Source: Micromonospora alfalfae (GTDB taxonomy: Bacteria > Actinomycetota > Actinomycetes > Mycobacteriales > Micromonosporaceae). From it: a stretch of 64,000 nucleotides of DNA. Positions 1 to 8,592 of the stretch are shown here, in pieces. The position numbers and the translations under genes were made by a program. The notes beneath the pieces are model-generated. The model was given only the letters and a program-made list of their open reading frames with translations, ran no database searches and was not told where the DNA came from. Location: the NCBI RefSeq assembly GCF_022230925.1, contig NZ_JAKKFH010000024.1, positions 53,704 to 117,703 on the forward strand, written 5' to 3'. Within the stretch, counting starts at the first letter, position 1. The number at the start of each line of letters is the position of its first letter.

Positions 1-420
1 TGCCAGGAGATGGAGGGTTGGGCCGCGCTCGACTACTCCCGCCAGCGCAAGACCCTCAAGAACGGCGACTACGACCGGCAGGCCAACCAGCAGCAGCTGA
101 TCAAGGCAATGGCCAAGAAGGCCACCCAGGGCGGGATGTTGACCAACCCGGCCAAGATGAACAACCTGATCAAGGCGGCGGGCGAGGCGTCCGTGCTGGA
201 CACCGGTGGCGTGCCGATCGAGAAATTCATCTTCACCATGCGCGGGGTTACCGGCAACGAGCTGACCATGCTCAAGACCAACAACGGCACCTTCAACGCC
301 AACAACAACAACACCGAGGGCCTGAACGAAGAGACGATGGCGATGTTCCAGGCGGTCAAGCAGGACAAACTCGCCGAGTTCGTCTTCACCCACCCCGAGG
401 TGATCTCCAGCCGCAAGTGA
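1..420 (+). CDS. LytR-CpsA-Psr (LCP) family protein, C-terminal part
   Basis: The 5' end lies outside the window; 139 codons are visible in frame 1, ending in TGA. The visible part contains the LCP motif with DYSRQRKTL followed by GDYDRQANQQQL, the arginine-rich segment that in this family contacts the polyprenyl-pyrophosphate lipid. LCP proteins are membrane-anchored and attach secondary cell-wall polymers (arabinogalactan or teichoic-acid-type glycans) to peptidoglycan. A second LCP gene follows about 220 bases downstream and has a closely similar motif (DYVRQRYDLPGGDYDRQ), so the two look like tandem paralogues. The family is clear; the exact polymer is not. Confidence 0.88.
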   Translation, partial: CQEMEGWAALDYSRQRKTLKNGDYDRQANQQQLIKAMAKKATQGGMLTNPAKMNNLIKAAGEASVLDTGGVPIEKFIFTMRGVTGNELTMLKTNNGTFNANNNNTEGLNEETMAMFQAVKQDKLAEFVFTHPEVISSRK

Positions 421-640
421 GGCCGGGAGTGGCGGAAAGCCAGCGACGGCCTCCTCACCGCCCGTAGCCTGACGTGAGCAGGTTTCACGTATCGGCTGCG
501 GGGAGGCTGTCACGTCCAGGTGGGGACGGAACGCAGCGGACCGGGCCGGAGCGGGCCCGTCCGCCCGGTCGCCTCGCGCCCGTTGGCCGCGCATCCTGCT
601 CGGCATCGGCCTGGCTCTCGTCCTGCTGGCGGGGCTCGCC

Positions 641-1558
641 GTGGCCGGGCTCAAGACGCTCAGCCACCGCTACGACCGCACGGTGACCAAGGAGCAACTG
701 CTCGACGCCGACGCCCGCACAGGGCGCACGGACCTGGACGGGCCGCTCAACTATCTCCTGGTCGGCTCGGACCGGCGCCCGGGCGACAGCGGGCCGGACC
801 AACGCTCGGACACCATCCTCATCGTGCACGTCCCTGCCGGGCAGCGGGAGGCGTACCTGGTCTCCATCCCGCGTGACCTGCTGGTCACGATCCCGCCCGC
901 GAACGGCTTCGGCGGCGGTCAAGACAAGATCAACGCCGCGTACGAGCACGGCGGCGGCGGGCAGGCCGGCGCCCAACTGCTCTCCGCCACCCTGCACCGG
1001 CTCACCGGAATCCGGTTCGACGGCGCCGCGCTGATCGACTTCTCCGGCTTCCGGAAGGTGATCGACCTGCTCGGCGGGGTGGAGATGTGCGTGGACACCG
1101 AGGTCCGCTCGATCCACACCAACCGGGTCTTCGCCACCGGCTGCCAACAGATGGACGGCGCGCAGGCGCTGGACTACGTCCGACAGCGCTACGACCTGCC
1201 CGGCGGTGACTACGACAGGCAGCACCACCAGCAGCAGCTGCTCCGGGCGATGTTGGACAGCGCCGGCAGGGCGGACCTGCGGAGCAACCCCGTCAAACTG
1301 GACCAGGTGCTCCGGGCGGTCGGCAGCTCGTTGACAGTCGACACCAACGGCGTACCCCTGGAGGACCTGCTCCTCGCGCTGCGCGCGCTGCCGCCCGACG
1401 GGATGCGCGGCGTCCAGGTGCCCTCCTCGCCGCAGACCATCGACGAGGTCTCGTACGTGGTGCTGGACAACGGCGGCAACGGGCTCTTCGAGGCGCTGCG
1501 CGGGACCCGGGTGCCGGCCTGGGCGCAGGCCAACCCCCGCTGGGTGACCCGGTTGTGA
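641..1558 (+). CDS. LCP family cell-wall polymer ligase; start codon problematic
   Basis: LCP catalytic domain: LLVGSDRR, the SDTILIVHV strand, SIPRDLL, INAAYEHGG, then the lipid-binding DYVRQRYDLPGGDYDRQ segment. It probably transfers glycopolymers to peptidoglycan on the outer face of the membrane. The only ATG/GTG/TTG in frame is GTG 641, but this lies at the end of an excellent transmembrane segment (RILLGIGLALVLLAGLAVAGL) preceded by arginines, encoded in the same frame from about 581. The frame is open back to the stop at 470-472 with no standard start codon. GTG 520 in frame +1, with GGGAGG at 501-506, would give a start only if there were a frameshift between 520 and about 580. The true N-terminus is therefore upstream of 641. 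Confidence 0.82.
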   Translation: MAGLKTLSHRYDRTVTKEQLLDADARTGRTDLDGPLNYLLVGSDRRPGDSGPDQRSDTILIVHVPAGQREAYLVSIPRDLLVTIPPANGFGGGQDKINAAYEHGGGGQAGAQLLSATLHRLTGIRFDGAALIDFSGFRKVIDLLGGVEMCVDTEVRSIHTNRVFATGCQQMDGAQALDYVRQRYDLPGGDYDRQHHQQQLLRAMLDSAGRADLRSNPVKLDQVLRAVGSSLTVDTNGVPLEDLLLALRALPPDGMRGVQVPSSPQTIDEVSYVVLDNGGNGLFEALRGTRVPAWAQANPRWVTRL

Positions 1559-1604
1559 CAGTGCCGACGGCCCGGTCGGTGCCGAACCGGGCCACGAGGA
1601 TCTA

Positions 1605-1952
1605 GTGTTGCTTCCTGTGTTCGGACCCCAGGTTCCCACCGTGCCCGTGACCGAGATCGCCGACGAGACCTACCTGCTGGACGTGCGGGAGGACGACGAA
1701 TGGGCGGCCGGCCACGCGCCCACCGCCCACCACCTGCCGATGATGGAACTGCCGGCCCGGCTGGCCGAGGTGCCCACCGACCGGGAGGTGGCTGTCGTCT
1801 GCCGTTCCGGCGGGCGGTCCGCCCAGGTCGTCGCGTACCTGATCAACAACGGCTGGGAGCAGGTGCGCAACGCCGACGGCGGGATGCGCCAGTGGGCTGC
1901 GGTCGGCCGACCGGTGGTCGACGCGAACGGGCAGCCCGGCCAGGTCATCTGA
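1605..1952 (+). CDS. Rhodanese-like domain protein
   Basis: Single rhodanese domain of 115 residues. The N-terminal LLDVREDDEWAAGHAP matches the usual LDVRxxxEWxxGH motif, and the active-site loop is CRSGGRS with Cys66. Such single-domain proteins carry sulfane sulfur as a cysteine persulfide, in thiosulfate sulfurtransfer or sulfide homeostasis. The start GTG 1605 is chosen because it places the domain at normal length. The next gene on the same strand begins 10 bases downstream, which suggests co-transcription. The physiological acceptor cannot be told from sequence. Confidence 0.9.
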   Translation: MLLPVFGPQVPTVPVTEIADETYLLDVREDDEWAAGHAPTAHHLPMMELPARLAEVPTDREVAVVCRSGGRSAQVVAYLINNGWEQVRNADGGMRQWAAVGRPVVDANGQPGQVI

Positions 1953-1962
1953 GGCCGGCGGA

Positions 1963-2751
1963 ATGGGCGGGCCACTGGTCTTCGCGCACCGCGGCGCCTC
2001 GTTCGACCTACCCGAGCACACCCTCGCCGCGTACCTGCGCGCCCTCGACGAGGGCGCCGACGGCCTGGAATGCGACGTCCGGCTGACCCGGGACGGGCAC
2101 CTGGTCTGCGTGCACGACCGACGACTCGACCGCACCAGCAACGGTCGCGGTCTGGTCAGCGCGCGTACGCTCGCCGAGCTGGACGCCCTGGACTTCGGCT
2201 CGTGGCACCCGGGCAGCGCCCCGGACGGCGACCTGCCACCGGACGAGTCGCACACCCGGCTGCTGACCCTGGCCCGGCTCCTGGACGCGGTGCTCGCCGC
2301 CGGGCGGCCGGTCCGACTGCTCGTGGAGACGAAGCACCCGTCCCGCTACGGCTCGAACGTGGAACGGCGACTGGTCAGCCTGCTGCGCCGGTACGGGCTG
2401 GCCGACCCCGCTCCGGACGATCCGGTGCAGGTCACCGTCATGTCGTTCTCCCCGCTGGCGGTCCGTCGGGTGCGCGAGCTGGCCCCGACGCTGCCCACGG
2501 TGCTGTTGCTGGAGGTGCTACCGCGCTGGCTGCGGTTGGGTCGGCTGCCGTTCGGCACCCGGATCGCCGGCCCGGGCATCGGCCTGGTCCGGGCCCGCCC
2601 GCAGTTGCTGCCCGCACTACGGGCGGCCGGCAACCAGGTGTACGTCTGGACGGTCAACGAGCCGACCGACCTGGAGCTGGTGCTGGCCGCCGGGGTGGAC
2701 GGGATCATCACCGACCGGCCCGCGTACGCCCTCGCCCGGCTGGACCGCTGA
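1963..2751 (+). CDS. Glycerophosphodiester phosphodiesterase
   Basis: GDPD-family TIM barrel of 262 residues. Visible motifs are AHRGASFDLPEHT (catalytic His9), LECDVRLTRDG (Glu36, Asp38) and VHDRRLDRTSNG (His51), the usual His/Glu/Asp/His set for a divalent metal and general acid-base catalysis. It hydrolyses glycerophosphodiesters to sn-glycerol 3-phosphate and an alcohol. The common PENT motif reads PEHT here, a minor variation. No signal peptide is seen, so it is probably cytosolic like UgpQ. It lies 10 bases downstream of the rhodanese gene. Confidence 0.9.
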   Translation: MGGPLVFAHRGASFDLPEHTLAAYLRALDEGADGLECDVRLTRDGHLVCVHDRRLDRTSNGRGLVSARTLAELDALDFGSWHPGSAPDGDLPPDESHTRLLTLARLLDAVLAAGRPVRLLVETKHPSRYGSNVERRLVSLLRRYGLADPAPDDPVQVTVMSFSPLAVRRVRELAPTLPTVLLLEVLPRWLRLGRLPFGTRIAGPGIGLVRARPQLLPALRAAGNQVYVWTVNEPTDLELVLAAGVDGIITDRPAYALARLDR

Positions 2752-2805
2752 CCCATCGACCGGGCGGGGGTGCCCAAAACCGGGTCGGCGGGGCAGACTC
2801 GGCAC

Positions 2806-4260
2806 ATGCCGGAGCGTATCGATTTCCCCGCTCTCCTCGCCGGCCACACCGTCGTGATCGAGATGATCAACTCTGGGGACGCGGGCCTGCCGGTCCTCAC
2901 CCAACTGCTCCGGGTGGCCCAGCCGGCGCTCGGCGCGACCGGGATGGCGTTCGTCGAGTTCGGTCCGACCGGCGGTCGCGTCATCGCCGCGACCGGCGCG
3001 GCGGAGTGGGCCCTCGGCCGACCACTGGCAGTCGACGACCCGGACACCGTCTGCCTGCTCTCCGGGCCACGGGTGCTCCAGGCGCGGGTGAGTGACCTCA
3101 ACGGCAAGCTGGCCGGCGAGCTGGCCGGCAGCGGCCTGCGCCGGATGGTCGTCTCCCGGGCCGAGATCGGCGGTCACACGGTCGGCAGCCTGCACGCCCT
3201 CTATCCGGGCGACGACGAGCCGGGCGCCGAGCAGCAGGGGGTGATCGCCTACCTCGCCTCCTGCGTCGGGCACATGTACGGCGACCAGAGTGGCCTGCCG
3301 GTGCACGGCGACGGCCCGGTGGTGGCGGCTCTCGCCGACGGGCTGGCCGTCGTCGACCGGGACGGGCACGTCCGGCTCTGGAACCCGGCCGCCGCCCAGG
3401 TCACCGGCCGGACGGTCGAGCAGGCGCTGAGCCGCCCGTTGCCGTTCCCGCTGCCACCCTCCGGGCAGGTTCGGGACCACCGGATGCCGGACGGCCGCTG
3501 GCTGCGGATCACCTCCGGCGACCTGCCCGGCCCGGGAACGTTACGGGTGGTCACCTTCCGCGACATCACCGACCAGCAGCGCCGCGACCACGACCGCGAA
3601 CTGTTCGTCGCGGTGACCAGCCACGAGCTGCGCACCCCGGTCACCGTCATCAAGGGGTACGCGGACACCCTCACCGACCACTGGGAGTCACTGACCGACG
3701 TCGACCGCCGGCAGGCGGCCCGGGTGATCGGGCAACGCGCCAACGAGCTGGCCCGGCTGGTCGACCGTCTGCTCAGCTCGGCTGCCGAGGTGGGGCCGGG
3801 CGACGACCCTCCAACCCCGTTCGACCTCGGCGAGGCGCTGCGCTCCGCCGTCGTCGACCTACCGGCGGAGCTGCGCCGCCGGCTGGTGCTCCGCCTCCCG
3901 AGCGACCTGCCCAAAGCGCTCGGTCACCGGCCCAGCCTGTCCACCGTGCTGACCGAGCTGACCACCAACGCCGGCAAGTACTCGGCACCTGGTTCTCCCA
4001 TCGAGATCACCGCCTCGGGTGACGGTCATCTGGTGGCGTTCCGGGTCAGCGACCAGGGCATCGGCATCCGACCCGAGCACGTGGAACGGGCATTCGACAG
4101 GTTCTGGCAGGGCGAGTCCGGCGACAGTCGCGGCTACCCGGGGGCCGGGCTCGGCCTCTATCTCGTCCGCCGGATCGTTGAACAGCAGAATGGATGGGTA
4201 TCCCTACGTCCGAGGACCGGCGGCGGTACGGTCGCAGAGGTGCGGCTACCACGCGGTTGA
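2806..4260 (+). CDS. PAS-domain sensor histidine kinase
   Basis: 484 residues. The N-terminal part (about 1-160) resembles a GAF-type sensor domain and has no membrane segments. A PAS domain follows (about 165-255, containing GLAVVDRDGHVRLWNPAA). The HisKA box FVAVTSHELRTPVTVIKGY carries the phospho-acceptor His273. The HATPase domain has the N box (TELTTNAGKYS), G1 (VSDQGIGI) and G2 (GAGLGLYLVRR). It would autophosphorylate and pass phosphate to a response regulator, but none lies next to it. ATG 2806 is preferred over 2770 because homologous sequence begins there. It is followed 16 bases on by a small ATPase gene. Confidence 0.9.
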   Translation: MPERIDFPALLAGHTVVIEMINSGDAGLPVLTQLLRVAQPALGATGMAFVEFGPTGGRVIAATGAAEWALGRPLAVDDPDTVCLLSGPRVLQARVSDLNGKLAGELAGSGLRRMVVSRAEIGGHTVGSLHALYPGDDEPGAEQQGVIAYLASCVGHMYGDQSGLPVHGDGPVVAALADGLAVVDRDGHVRLWNPAAAQVTGRTVEQALSRPLPFPLPPSGQVRDHRMPDGRWLRITSGDLPGPGTLRVVTFRDITDQQRRDHDRELFVAVTSHELRTPVTVIKGYADTLTDHWESLTDVDRRQAARVIGQRANELARLVDRLLSSAAEVGPGDDPPTPFDLGEALRSAVVDLPAELRRRLVLRLPSDLPKALGHRPSLSTVLTELTTNAGKYSAPGSPIEITASGDGHLVAFRVSDQGIGIRPEHVERAFDRFWQGESGDSRGYPGAGLGLYLVRRIVEQQNGWVSLRPRTGGGTVAEVRLPRG

Positions 4261-4276
4261 CCAGGGGTGGCGCGAC

Positions 4277-4741
4277 GTGGAGGCGACGGTGGCAGCGGCA
4301 ACGAGGGATCGAGCCTGGTGCGTGGTGGTTCCCCACCACCCGGGCGGGGCACGGCTGGCCCGACACCGGCTCGCCGCCGAGCTGGCGGACGTCGTACCCC
4401 CGACGCTCCTCGCGGACCTGATCGCGGTGCTCGCGGAGCTGGTGGGCAACGCGGTGCGGCACGCCAGGCCGCTGCCCGGCGGCGTGATCCGGGTTGCCTG
4501 GCAGCTGCGGCCCTCGGCCGAGGGCACACTGATCCAGCTTCGGGTCACCGACGGCGGCAGCGCGAGCGCCGGGCCACGGCTCCGGACGGCCAGCCCGGAC
4601 GCGGCGGACGGGCGCGGGCTGCACATCGTGGCTGGCCTGGCCACCCGGTGGGGCGTCGAGCAGGACGGCATGGGCCAGCGCGTCTGGGCGGAGTTCGACC
4701 CGGTGCCGACACCCCGACCCAACCTGGTGTCAGCGGGCTGA
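4277..4741 (+). CDS. Small HATPase_c-type protein (RsbW/anti-sigma-like)
   Basis: 154 residues with one GHKL ATPase fold: N box ELVGNAVRHARP, G1-like VTDGGS, and G2-like DGRGLHIVAGLATRWG. There is no HisKA region, so it is not a complete histidine kinase. This layout is typical of actinobacterial RsbW-like proteins, which act as serine kinases or anti-sigma switches. The start GTG 4277 is 16 bases after the upstream kinase stop, so the two genes probably form one transcript and may work together. No anti-anti-sigma (STAS) gene is adjacent, so its partner is unknown. Confidence 0.8.
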   Translation: MEATVAAATRDRAWCVVVPHHPGGARLARHRLAAELADVVPPTLLADLIAVLAELVGNAVRHARPLPGGVIRVAWQLRPSAEGTLIQLRVTDGGSASAGPRLRTASPDAADGRGLHIVAGLATRWGVEQDGMGQRVWAEFDPVPTPRPNLVSAG

Positions 4742-4800
4742 GGACGGCTCGGGCGGGTCCCGGTCACGCCGAGCCGCTCGGGGCTCTAGGCTGTGACGCC

Positions 4801-5688
4801 GTGACCAAGCGTCGAAAGAGCCAGCGCGCCGCCGCCGACACCACGCCCCGTCGCGAGAAGGTGCGGGACATCTTCGTGCCACGTCCGTTCGACGGGCTGG
4901 TAGACGAGTCCGAGTGGATCGCGCTGCGCGAGTTGGTGCCCGCCGCCTCCGCCCCGCTGCGGTTGGCGCCCGCCCTGGTCGAGGAATTCGGCGACCGGAC
5001 GGCGACGCTCGCCACGGTGCTGCCCATGGCTGCCCCGGCCATCACCAAGCCGGACGGCCGGGTGCTGATCGGTCTCCAGCGCCACCAGCAGTCCGGTGAC
5101 GTGTCGCGGGATCTGGCCGACGCGTTGCTCAGTGCGCTGCGTACCGAGCCTGGTGGCCAGGTGGCCGTGGCGCCACTGCCCGGCCCCGGGCCCCGGCTGC
5201 AGGACATCCTCGCGGACGGTCCACTGGACATCACCATGCACGACGGCTTCGACTTCTGGCTCGATCCCGGGGCGGCCGACGATCCGACCGTCCAGGCGTC
5301 GCTGGAGCGGGCGAACGCGGCGATCTACCCGACGGTCCGGCTGACCGCGGCCAAGGCCGCGTACTGGTGTCAGGTCCCGGAGAAGGCCCACGTGCGCTGG
5401 GTGCTGCCGGACGATGAGGACGCCGCCCTGGACGCGTTGGCCCGCCTCGGCGCGGCCGGCACGCTGACGCTTGGCGAGCAGACCAAGTTCGCCGGCATGT
5501 TCCGCGCGCACGGTCGACTCGTGCCGGTGTGGGACCTGCCGGAGGAGACCCCGGCCGCCGAGTGGGAGGAGCCGGTGGCGCAGTTCGCCAAGCGGTACGC
5601 CGAGGCGCTCACCGTCACCGACCCACTCGACGCCGCCGGCCGCCGGGCCCGTCAGGGGCTGCTCGGCCGCCAACTCACCCTGCGCTGA
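4801..5688 (+). CDS. DUF5926 family protein
   Basis: 295 residues, soluble, starting at GTG 4801 with a basic N-terminus (TKRRKSQR). The opening segment VRDIFVPRPFDGLVDESEWIALRELVPAA and the body match the DUF5926 family that I recognise from actinobacteria. The family has no established biochemical role. No transmembrane helix, signal peptide or catalytic motif is evident. It stands alone on the plus strand and converges with the arginine deiminase gene across a short repeat region. Confidence 0.75.
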   Translation: MTKRRKSQRAAADTTPRREKVRDIFVPRPFDGLVDESEWIALRELVPAASAPLRLAPALVEEFGDRTATLATVLPMAAPAITKPDGRVLIGLQRHQQSGDVSRDLADALLSALRTEPGGQVAVAPLPGPGPRLQDILADGPLDITMHDGFDFWLDPGAADDPTVQASLERANAAIYPTVRLTAAKAAYWCQVPEKAHVRWVLPDDEDAALDALARLGAAGTLTLGEQTKFAGMFRAHGRLVPVWDLPEETPAAEWEEPVAQFAKRYAEALTVTDPLDAAGRRARQGLLGRQLTLR

Positions 5689-5705
5689 GCCGGGGCGGTC
5701 GTTCC

Positions 5706-5790
5706 GCTCAGCCGGGCGACGGCGGCGCTCGTCGCACGCTCAGCCGGCGACGGCTGCGCTCGTCGCGTGCTCAGCCGGCGACGGGTAGCG
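5706..5790. repeat. Three tandem about-31-nt repeats overlapping the arcA 3' end
   Basis: Copies begin at 5706, 5738 and 5769, each starting GCTCAGCCGG and continuing GCGACGG with GCGCTCGTCGC in the first two. The third copy includes the last codons and stop of the arginine deiminase gene. The pattern suggests that the end of arcA was duplicated into the gap between the convergent genes. Confidence 0.7.
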
Positions 5791-6988
5791 GGTCGCGGGT
5801 GATCGGGCAGGACATGCAGCGCGGTCCGCCCCGACCGGAGCCCAACTCGGAGCCGGCGATCGGGATCACCTCGATGCCGGCCCGCTCCAGTTGGGCGTTG
5901 GTCTCCGTGTTGCGCTCGTAGCCGACGCAGAGGCGGGGGGCCAGCGCGAGGGTGTTGTTGCCGTCATCCCACTGCTCGCGTTCGGCGGTGACCGGATCCA
6001 GCCCGGTGTCGATGACCCGGAGCAGGTCGAGGTCCATCGCGTCGGCGGCGGCCCGCAGGAACGGCGCCGGCCCGTCCACCCGCGGGTCCTCGCCGTTCCC
6101 GCCGGCGATCACCGTGTACGCCGACAGCGTGCTCGCGATGTTGGGGTACATCAGGACGGCGTCCACGTCGACCATCGTGCACACCGTGTCCAGGTGCATG
6201 GTGGCGCGCTTCTGGGCGATCGGCACCACCAGGATGGTGTGGGCCAGGCCGGCGGCGAAGACCTGCCGGCCGAGGCGTTCCGCTCCGGCCGGTGTCGTCC
6301 GCTCGCCCACCCCGACCGCCAGCACCCCGGGCGCGAGCAGCAGCACGTCCCCGCCCTCCAGATGCTCAAGGCCGGGGCGGTAGACGAACTCGGTGCCGGC
6401 GAACCGGGGGTGGTGGCGGTAGATGGCGTCGGTCAGTGTGGTCTCGCGGCGGCGGGCCGGCATGGCCAGGCTGGTGACACCCACCCGGTCGCCGATCCAC
6501 AGCGACGAGTCGCGGGTGAAGAGCAGGTTGGGCAACGGGTCGATGACGAAGTCGTGTCGGTCCATCAGCGTGTAGACCAGTCCGCCCGGCCGCTCGGAGC
6601 TGATCCGCAACTCCTCGTGGGCCAGCCCGGCGGTGAGCACGTCGGCCAGCGCGGCCGGGTCCAGGTAGGAGAGGTGGTCGGCGACGCGGGCGCGCAGCGT
6701 GTCGCCGAGCCGCCGGGAGCGCAGCACCTGCTCGGTGAGTTCGGCCCGGGCGTCCGCGACGGCAAGCGTCTCGGCCAGCAGGGTGGCCAGGTAGAGCACC
6801 TCGACGCCGCGCTCGCGCAGGGCGGCGGCGAACGCGTCGTGCTCCTCCTGGGCGCGCCCCAGCCAGGGGATCGCGTCGAACAGGAGCGAGTCGTTGTTGC
6901 GCGGGGTGAGCCGGGCCAGTTCGGGGCCGGGCCGGTGCAGCAGTACGGTGCCGAGCCGCCCGACTTCACTGTCGACGTAGTGGGTCAC
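5771..6988 (-). CDS. arcA: Arginine deiminase
   Basis: 405 residues. It hydrolyses L-arginine to citrulline and ammonia. Family motifs are all present: LLFTRDSSLWIG, the EGGDVLLLAPGVLAVGVGERT loop, HLDTVCTMVD, and the C-terminal GGPRCMSCPITR, where Cys391 aligns with the catalytic cysteine of Pseudomonas arginine deiminase. The neighbouring pathway genes for ornithine carbamoyltransferase and carbamate kinase are not in the window, so this is a stand-alone enzyme. Its promoter region is shared with a divergent gene and contains a strong inverted repeat at 7031-7061. Confidence 0.95.
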   Translation of the reverse strand: MTHYVDSEVGRLGTVLLHRPGPELARLTPRNNDSLLFDAIPWLGRAQEEHDAFAAALRERGVEVLYLATLLAETLAVADARAELTEQVLRSRRLGDTLRARVADHLSYLDPAALADVLTAGLAHEELRISSERPGGLVYTLMDRHDFVIDPLPNLLFTRDSSLWIGDRVGVTSLAMPARRRETTLTDAIYRHHPRFAGTEFVYRPGLEHLEGGDVLLLAPGVLAVGVGERTTPAGAERLGRQVFAAGLAHTILVVPIAQKRATMHLDTVCTMVDVDAVLMYPNIASTLSAYTVIAGGNGEDPRVDGPAPFLRAAADAMDLDLLRVIDTGLDPVTAEREQWDDGNNTLALAPRLCVGYERNTETNAQLERAGIEVIPIAGSELGSGRGGPRCMSCPITRDPLPVAG

Positions 6989-7030
6989 TCCCGCAGCGTA
7001 GGGCAGGGTTTAGCGGCATCCGAGAAAAGA

Positions 7031-7061
7031 ACTGTGGATGAATATGGCATTCATCCACAGT
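7031..7061. promoter_or_regulatory. 13-bp inverted repeat in the arcA upstream region
   Basis: The arms ACTGTGGATGAAT (7031-7043) and ATTCATCCACAGT (7049-7061) are perfect complements around a 5-nt centre. They sit between the divergent starts of arcA (6988) and the gene at 7152, where an operator would be. The core TGAAT-N5-ATTCA resembles an ArgR box (normally TGAAT-N4-ATTCA). The outer TGTGGATGA/TCATCCACA halves differ by one base from the DnaA box TTATCCACA. Which protein binds is not known. Confidence 0.65.
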
Positions 7062-7151
7062 CACTCCGGCGCTCCGGCTTGCCGAACACCGGTAGTGGCA
7101 ACGTAGGGTAGTGAGGACATAACTTCGAGGGACCTTTTGCCGGAGGTCGCG

Positions 7152-7889
7152 ATGACTGTCTTTCCCGCACGACGAGCCGTACCGTCCGCTCGGGCACTGC
7201 CGCCCGTCGCGGTGCCACACCCCCGCGTCGAGGCGCCGGGGGTTCTCGAACCGGTCCGTCCGACACCGCTCGAATGGGCCCGCCGCCGTCGGGCCGAGCG
7301 GGGTGCACGCCGCCTGGAGGCGGCCGGGGCACGGGCGCTGGGCCAACTCGACCATCTCGGGCCTGCCTGGCACGTGATCGAGTGGCCGCGCACCGACGTG
7401 ACAGACGTCCTCGACCGCGGTCAGGACGACCGAGCCGGGTTCCTCGCCATCGGGCCGAGTGGCCTGTTCGCCGTCACCATCGCCGACCACGGCCGGGCCA
7501 GGGTGCTCGTCGCCGGCGACGTGGTGCAGATCAACGGCAAGCGGCCCCCGTACGTGGCCGAGTCCCGCCGGGACGCCAAGCGGGCCAGCAAGGCCCTCTC
7601 GGACGCGGTGGGGCTGCCCGTTCCGGTGACGCCGGTGCTGACCTTCGTCGGCTCGGGCGTGATCAGCGTCTACGGCCTTCCGAAGGACTGCCTGATGGCC
7701 ACCCACCGGGAACTGGACCGGCTGCTCGTGGCCGGCGGCAGCCGGATCAGCCCCGCCACCGCCGAGAAGCTTTCCCGGGTCGCGCAGAACCCGGGCACCT
7801 GGCTGAACGGCACGTACCGTCCAACCGCCGACTACCGGTGGTACGACGAGGGCCGAACGGCCGCTGACAAGCCGGCCCACCGCCGGTAA
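7152..7889 (+). CDS. NERD-like domain protein
   Basis: 245 residues from ATG 7152, which has GGAGG at 7142-7146. The middle part (about 75-190) looks like a nuclease-related (NERD) fold: AGFLAIGPSGLFAVTIADHG, then VVQINGKRPPY, ESRRDAKRASKALSDAVG, and VTPVLTFVGSG. NERD domains are related to restriction-endonuclease folds and often occur in DNA- or RNA-processing proteins, but this protein has no helicase or kinase partner domain. No signal peptide or membrane helix is seen. The assignment rests on remembered family patterns, and nuclease activity is not shown. Confidence 0.6.
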   Translation: MTVFPARRAVPSARALPPVAVPHPRVEAPGVLEPVRPTPLEWARRRRAERGARRLEAAGARALGQLDHLGPAWHVIEWPRTDVTDVLDRGQDDRAGFLAIGPSGLFAVTIADHGRARVLVAGDVVQINGKRPPYVAESRRDAKRASKALSDAVGLPVPVTPVLTFVGSGVISVYGLPKDCLMATHRELDRLLVAGGSRISPATAEKLSRVAQNPGTWLNGTYRPTADYRWYDEGRTAADKPAHRR

Positions 7890-8058
7890 CGTCACCGGCG
7901 ACGCCACGCGGCTCCGGTCCCCCCGTTCGCCTCACCGGTCTCCGCGCCGTCACCGGTCGCCTCGGTTCACGCTGAGCGCCCCGGTGACCCGGTGCGCTCG
8001 GTGATTCCGTCGGCGACCCGCTAGCGTGGACAGTCGATCGGTGCACATAGGAGGCGCG

Positions 8059-8517
8059 GTGGCCCACGTCGAACTTTCGCTCTCGGAAGCGTTCGTGCCG
8101 GCGGCGCGGGCCTCGACAGAGCCGGAGTCCGACAACGTCGGCCAATGGTCGTCGACAGTCTCCCGGGCCGACGAGCCGTGCCTGCTGATCGACGCCGACA
8201 CCCGGGTGGTGGCGATCTCCACGGCCGGTTGCGAGCTGCTCTGTCTCGGTGAGCCAGCCGGGCTGATCGGGCGACCGTTGCTCGATGGCGGGCTGCGCCT
8301 GCTCGACTTCACCGCCAACCGGGGCGAGCTGACCGAAGCCGAGATCGACAAGATTCCGCCCCTGCTCGCGCTCTCCTCCGGCCGACTCGCCCGTGGGCTA
8401 CTCAGGGTGCAGGCCGCCTCGGCGAACAGCTCCGACGCGACAGTCGACGCGATCTCCACCCCGGTGCTCACCGACGGCACCGTCACCGGCTCCCTCACCT
8501 TCTTCTCCGAGGTCTGA
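8059..8517 (+). CDS. PAS-like small protein
   Basis: 152 residues from GTG 8059, preceded by AGGAGG at 8049-8054. The centre (PCLLIDADTRVVAISTAGCELLCL, then GRPLLD and LTFFSEV at the end) resembles a PAS sensor fold, with the ending typical of the last PAS strand. No output domain is attached, so it would have to act through a partner. Neighbours are unrelated. The PAS assignment is moderate and the function unknown. Confidence 0.6.
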   Translation: MAHVELSLSEAFVPAARASTEPESDNVGQWSSTVSRADEPCLLIDADTRVVAISTAGCELLCLGEPAGLIGRPLLDGGLRLLDFTANRGELTEAEIDKIPPLLALSSGRLARGLLRVQAASANSSDATVDAISTPVLTDGTVTGSLTFFSEV

Positions 8518-8592
8518 CCTGCGGCGCAGTGTGTCCTTCGCCGCACGTGGCGTGGCCTGGATGGGTCCGTACGAAGGCCGTAGGGTGCCCTC

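Noticed and set aside
2070..3095. 341-codon plus-strand frame
   Set aside because: It overlaps the phosphodiesterase and histidine kinase genes in another frame and its product is low-complexity Arg/Pro/Gly sequence with no family features.
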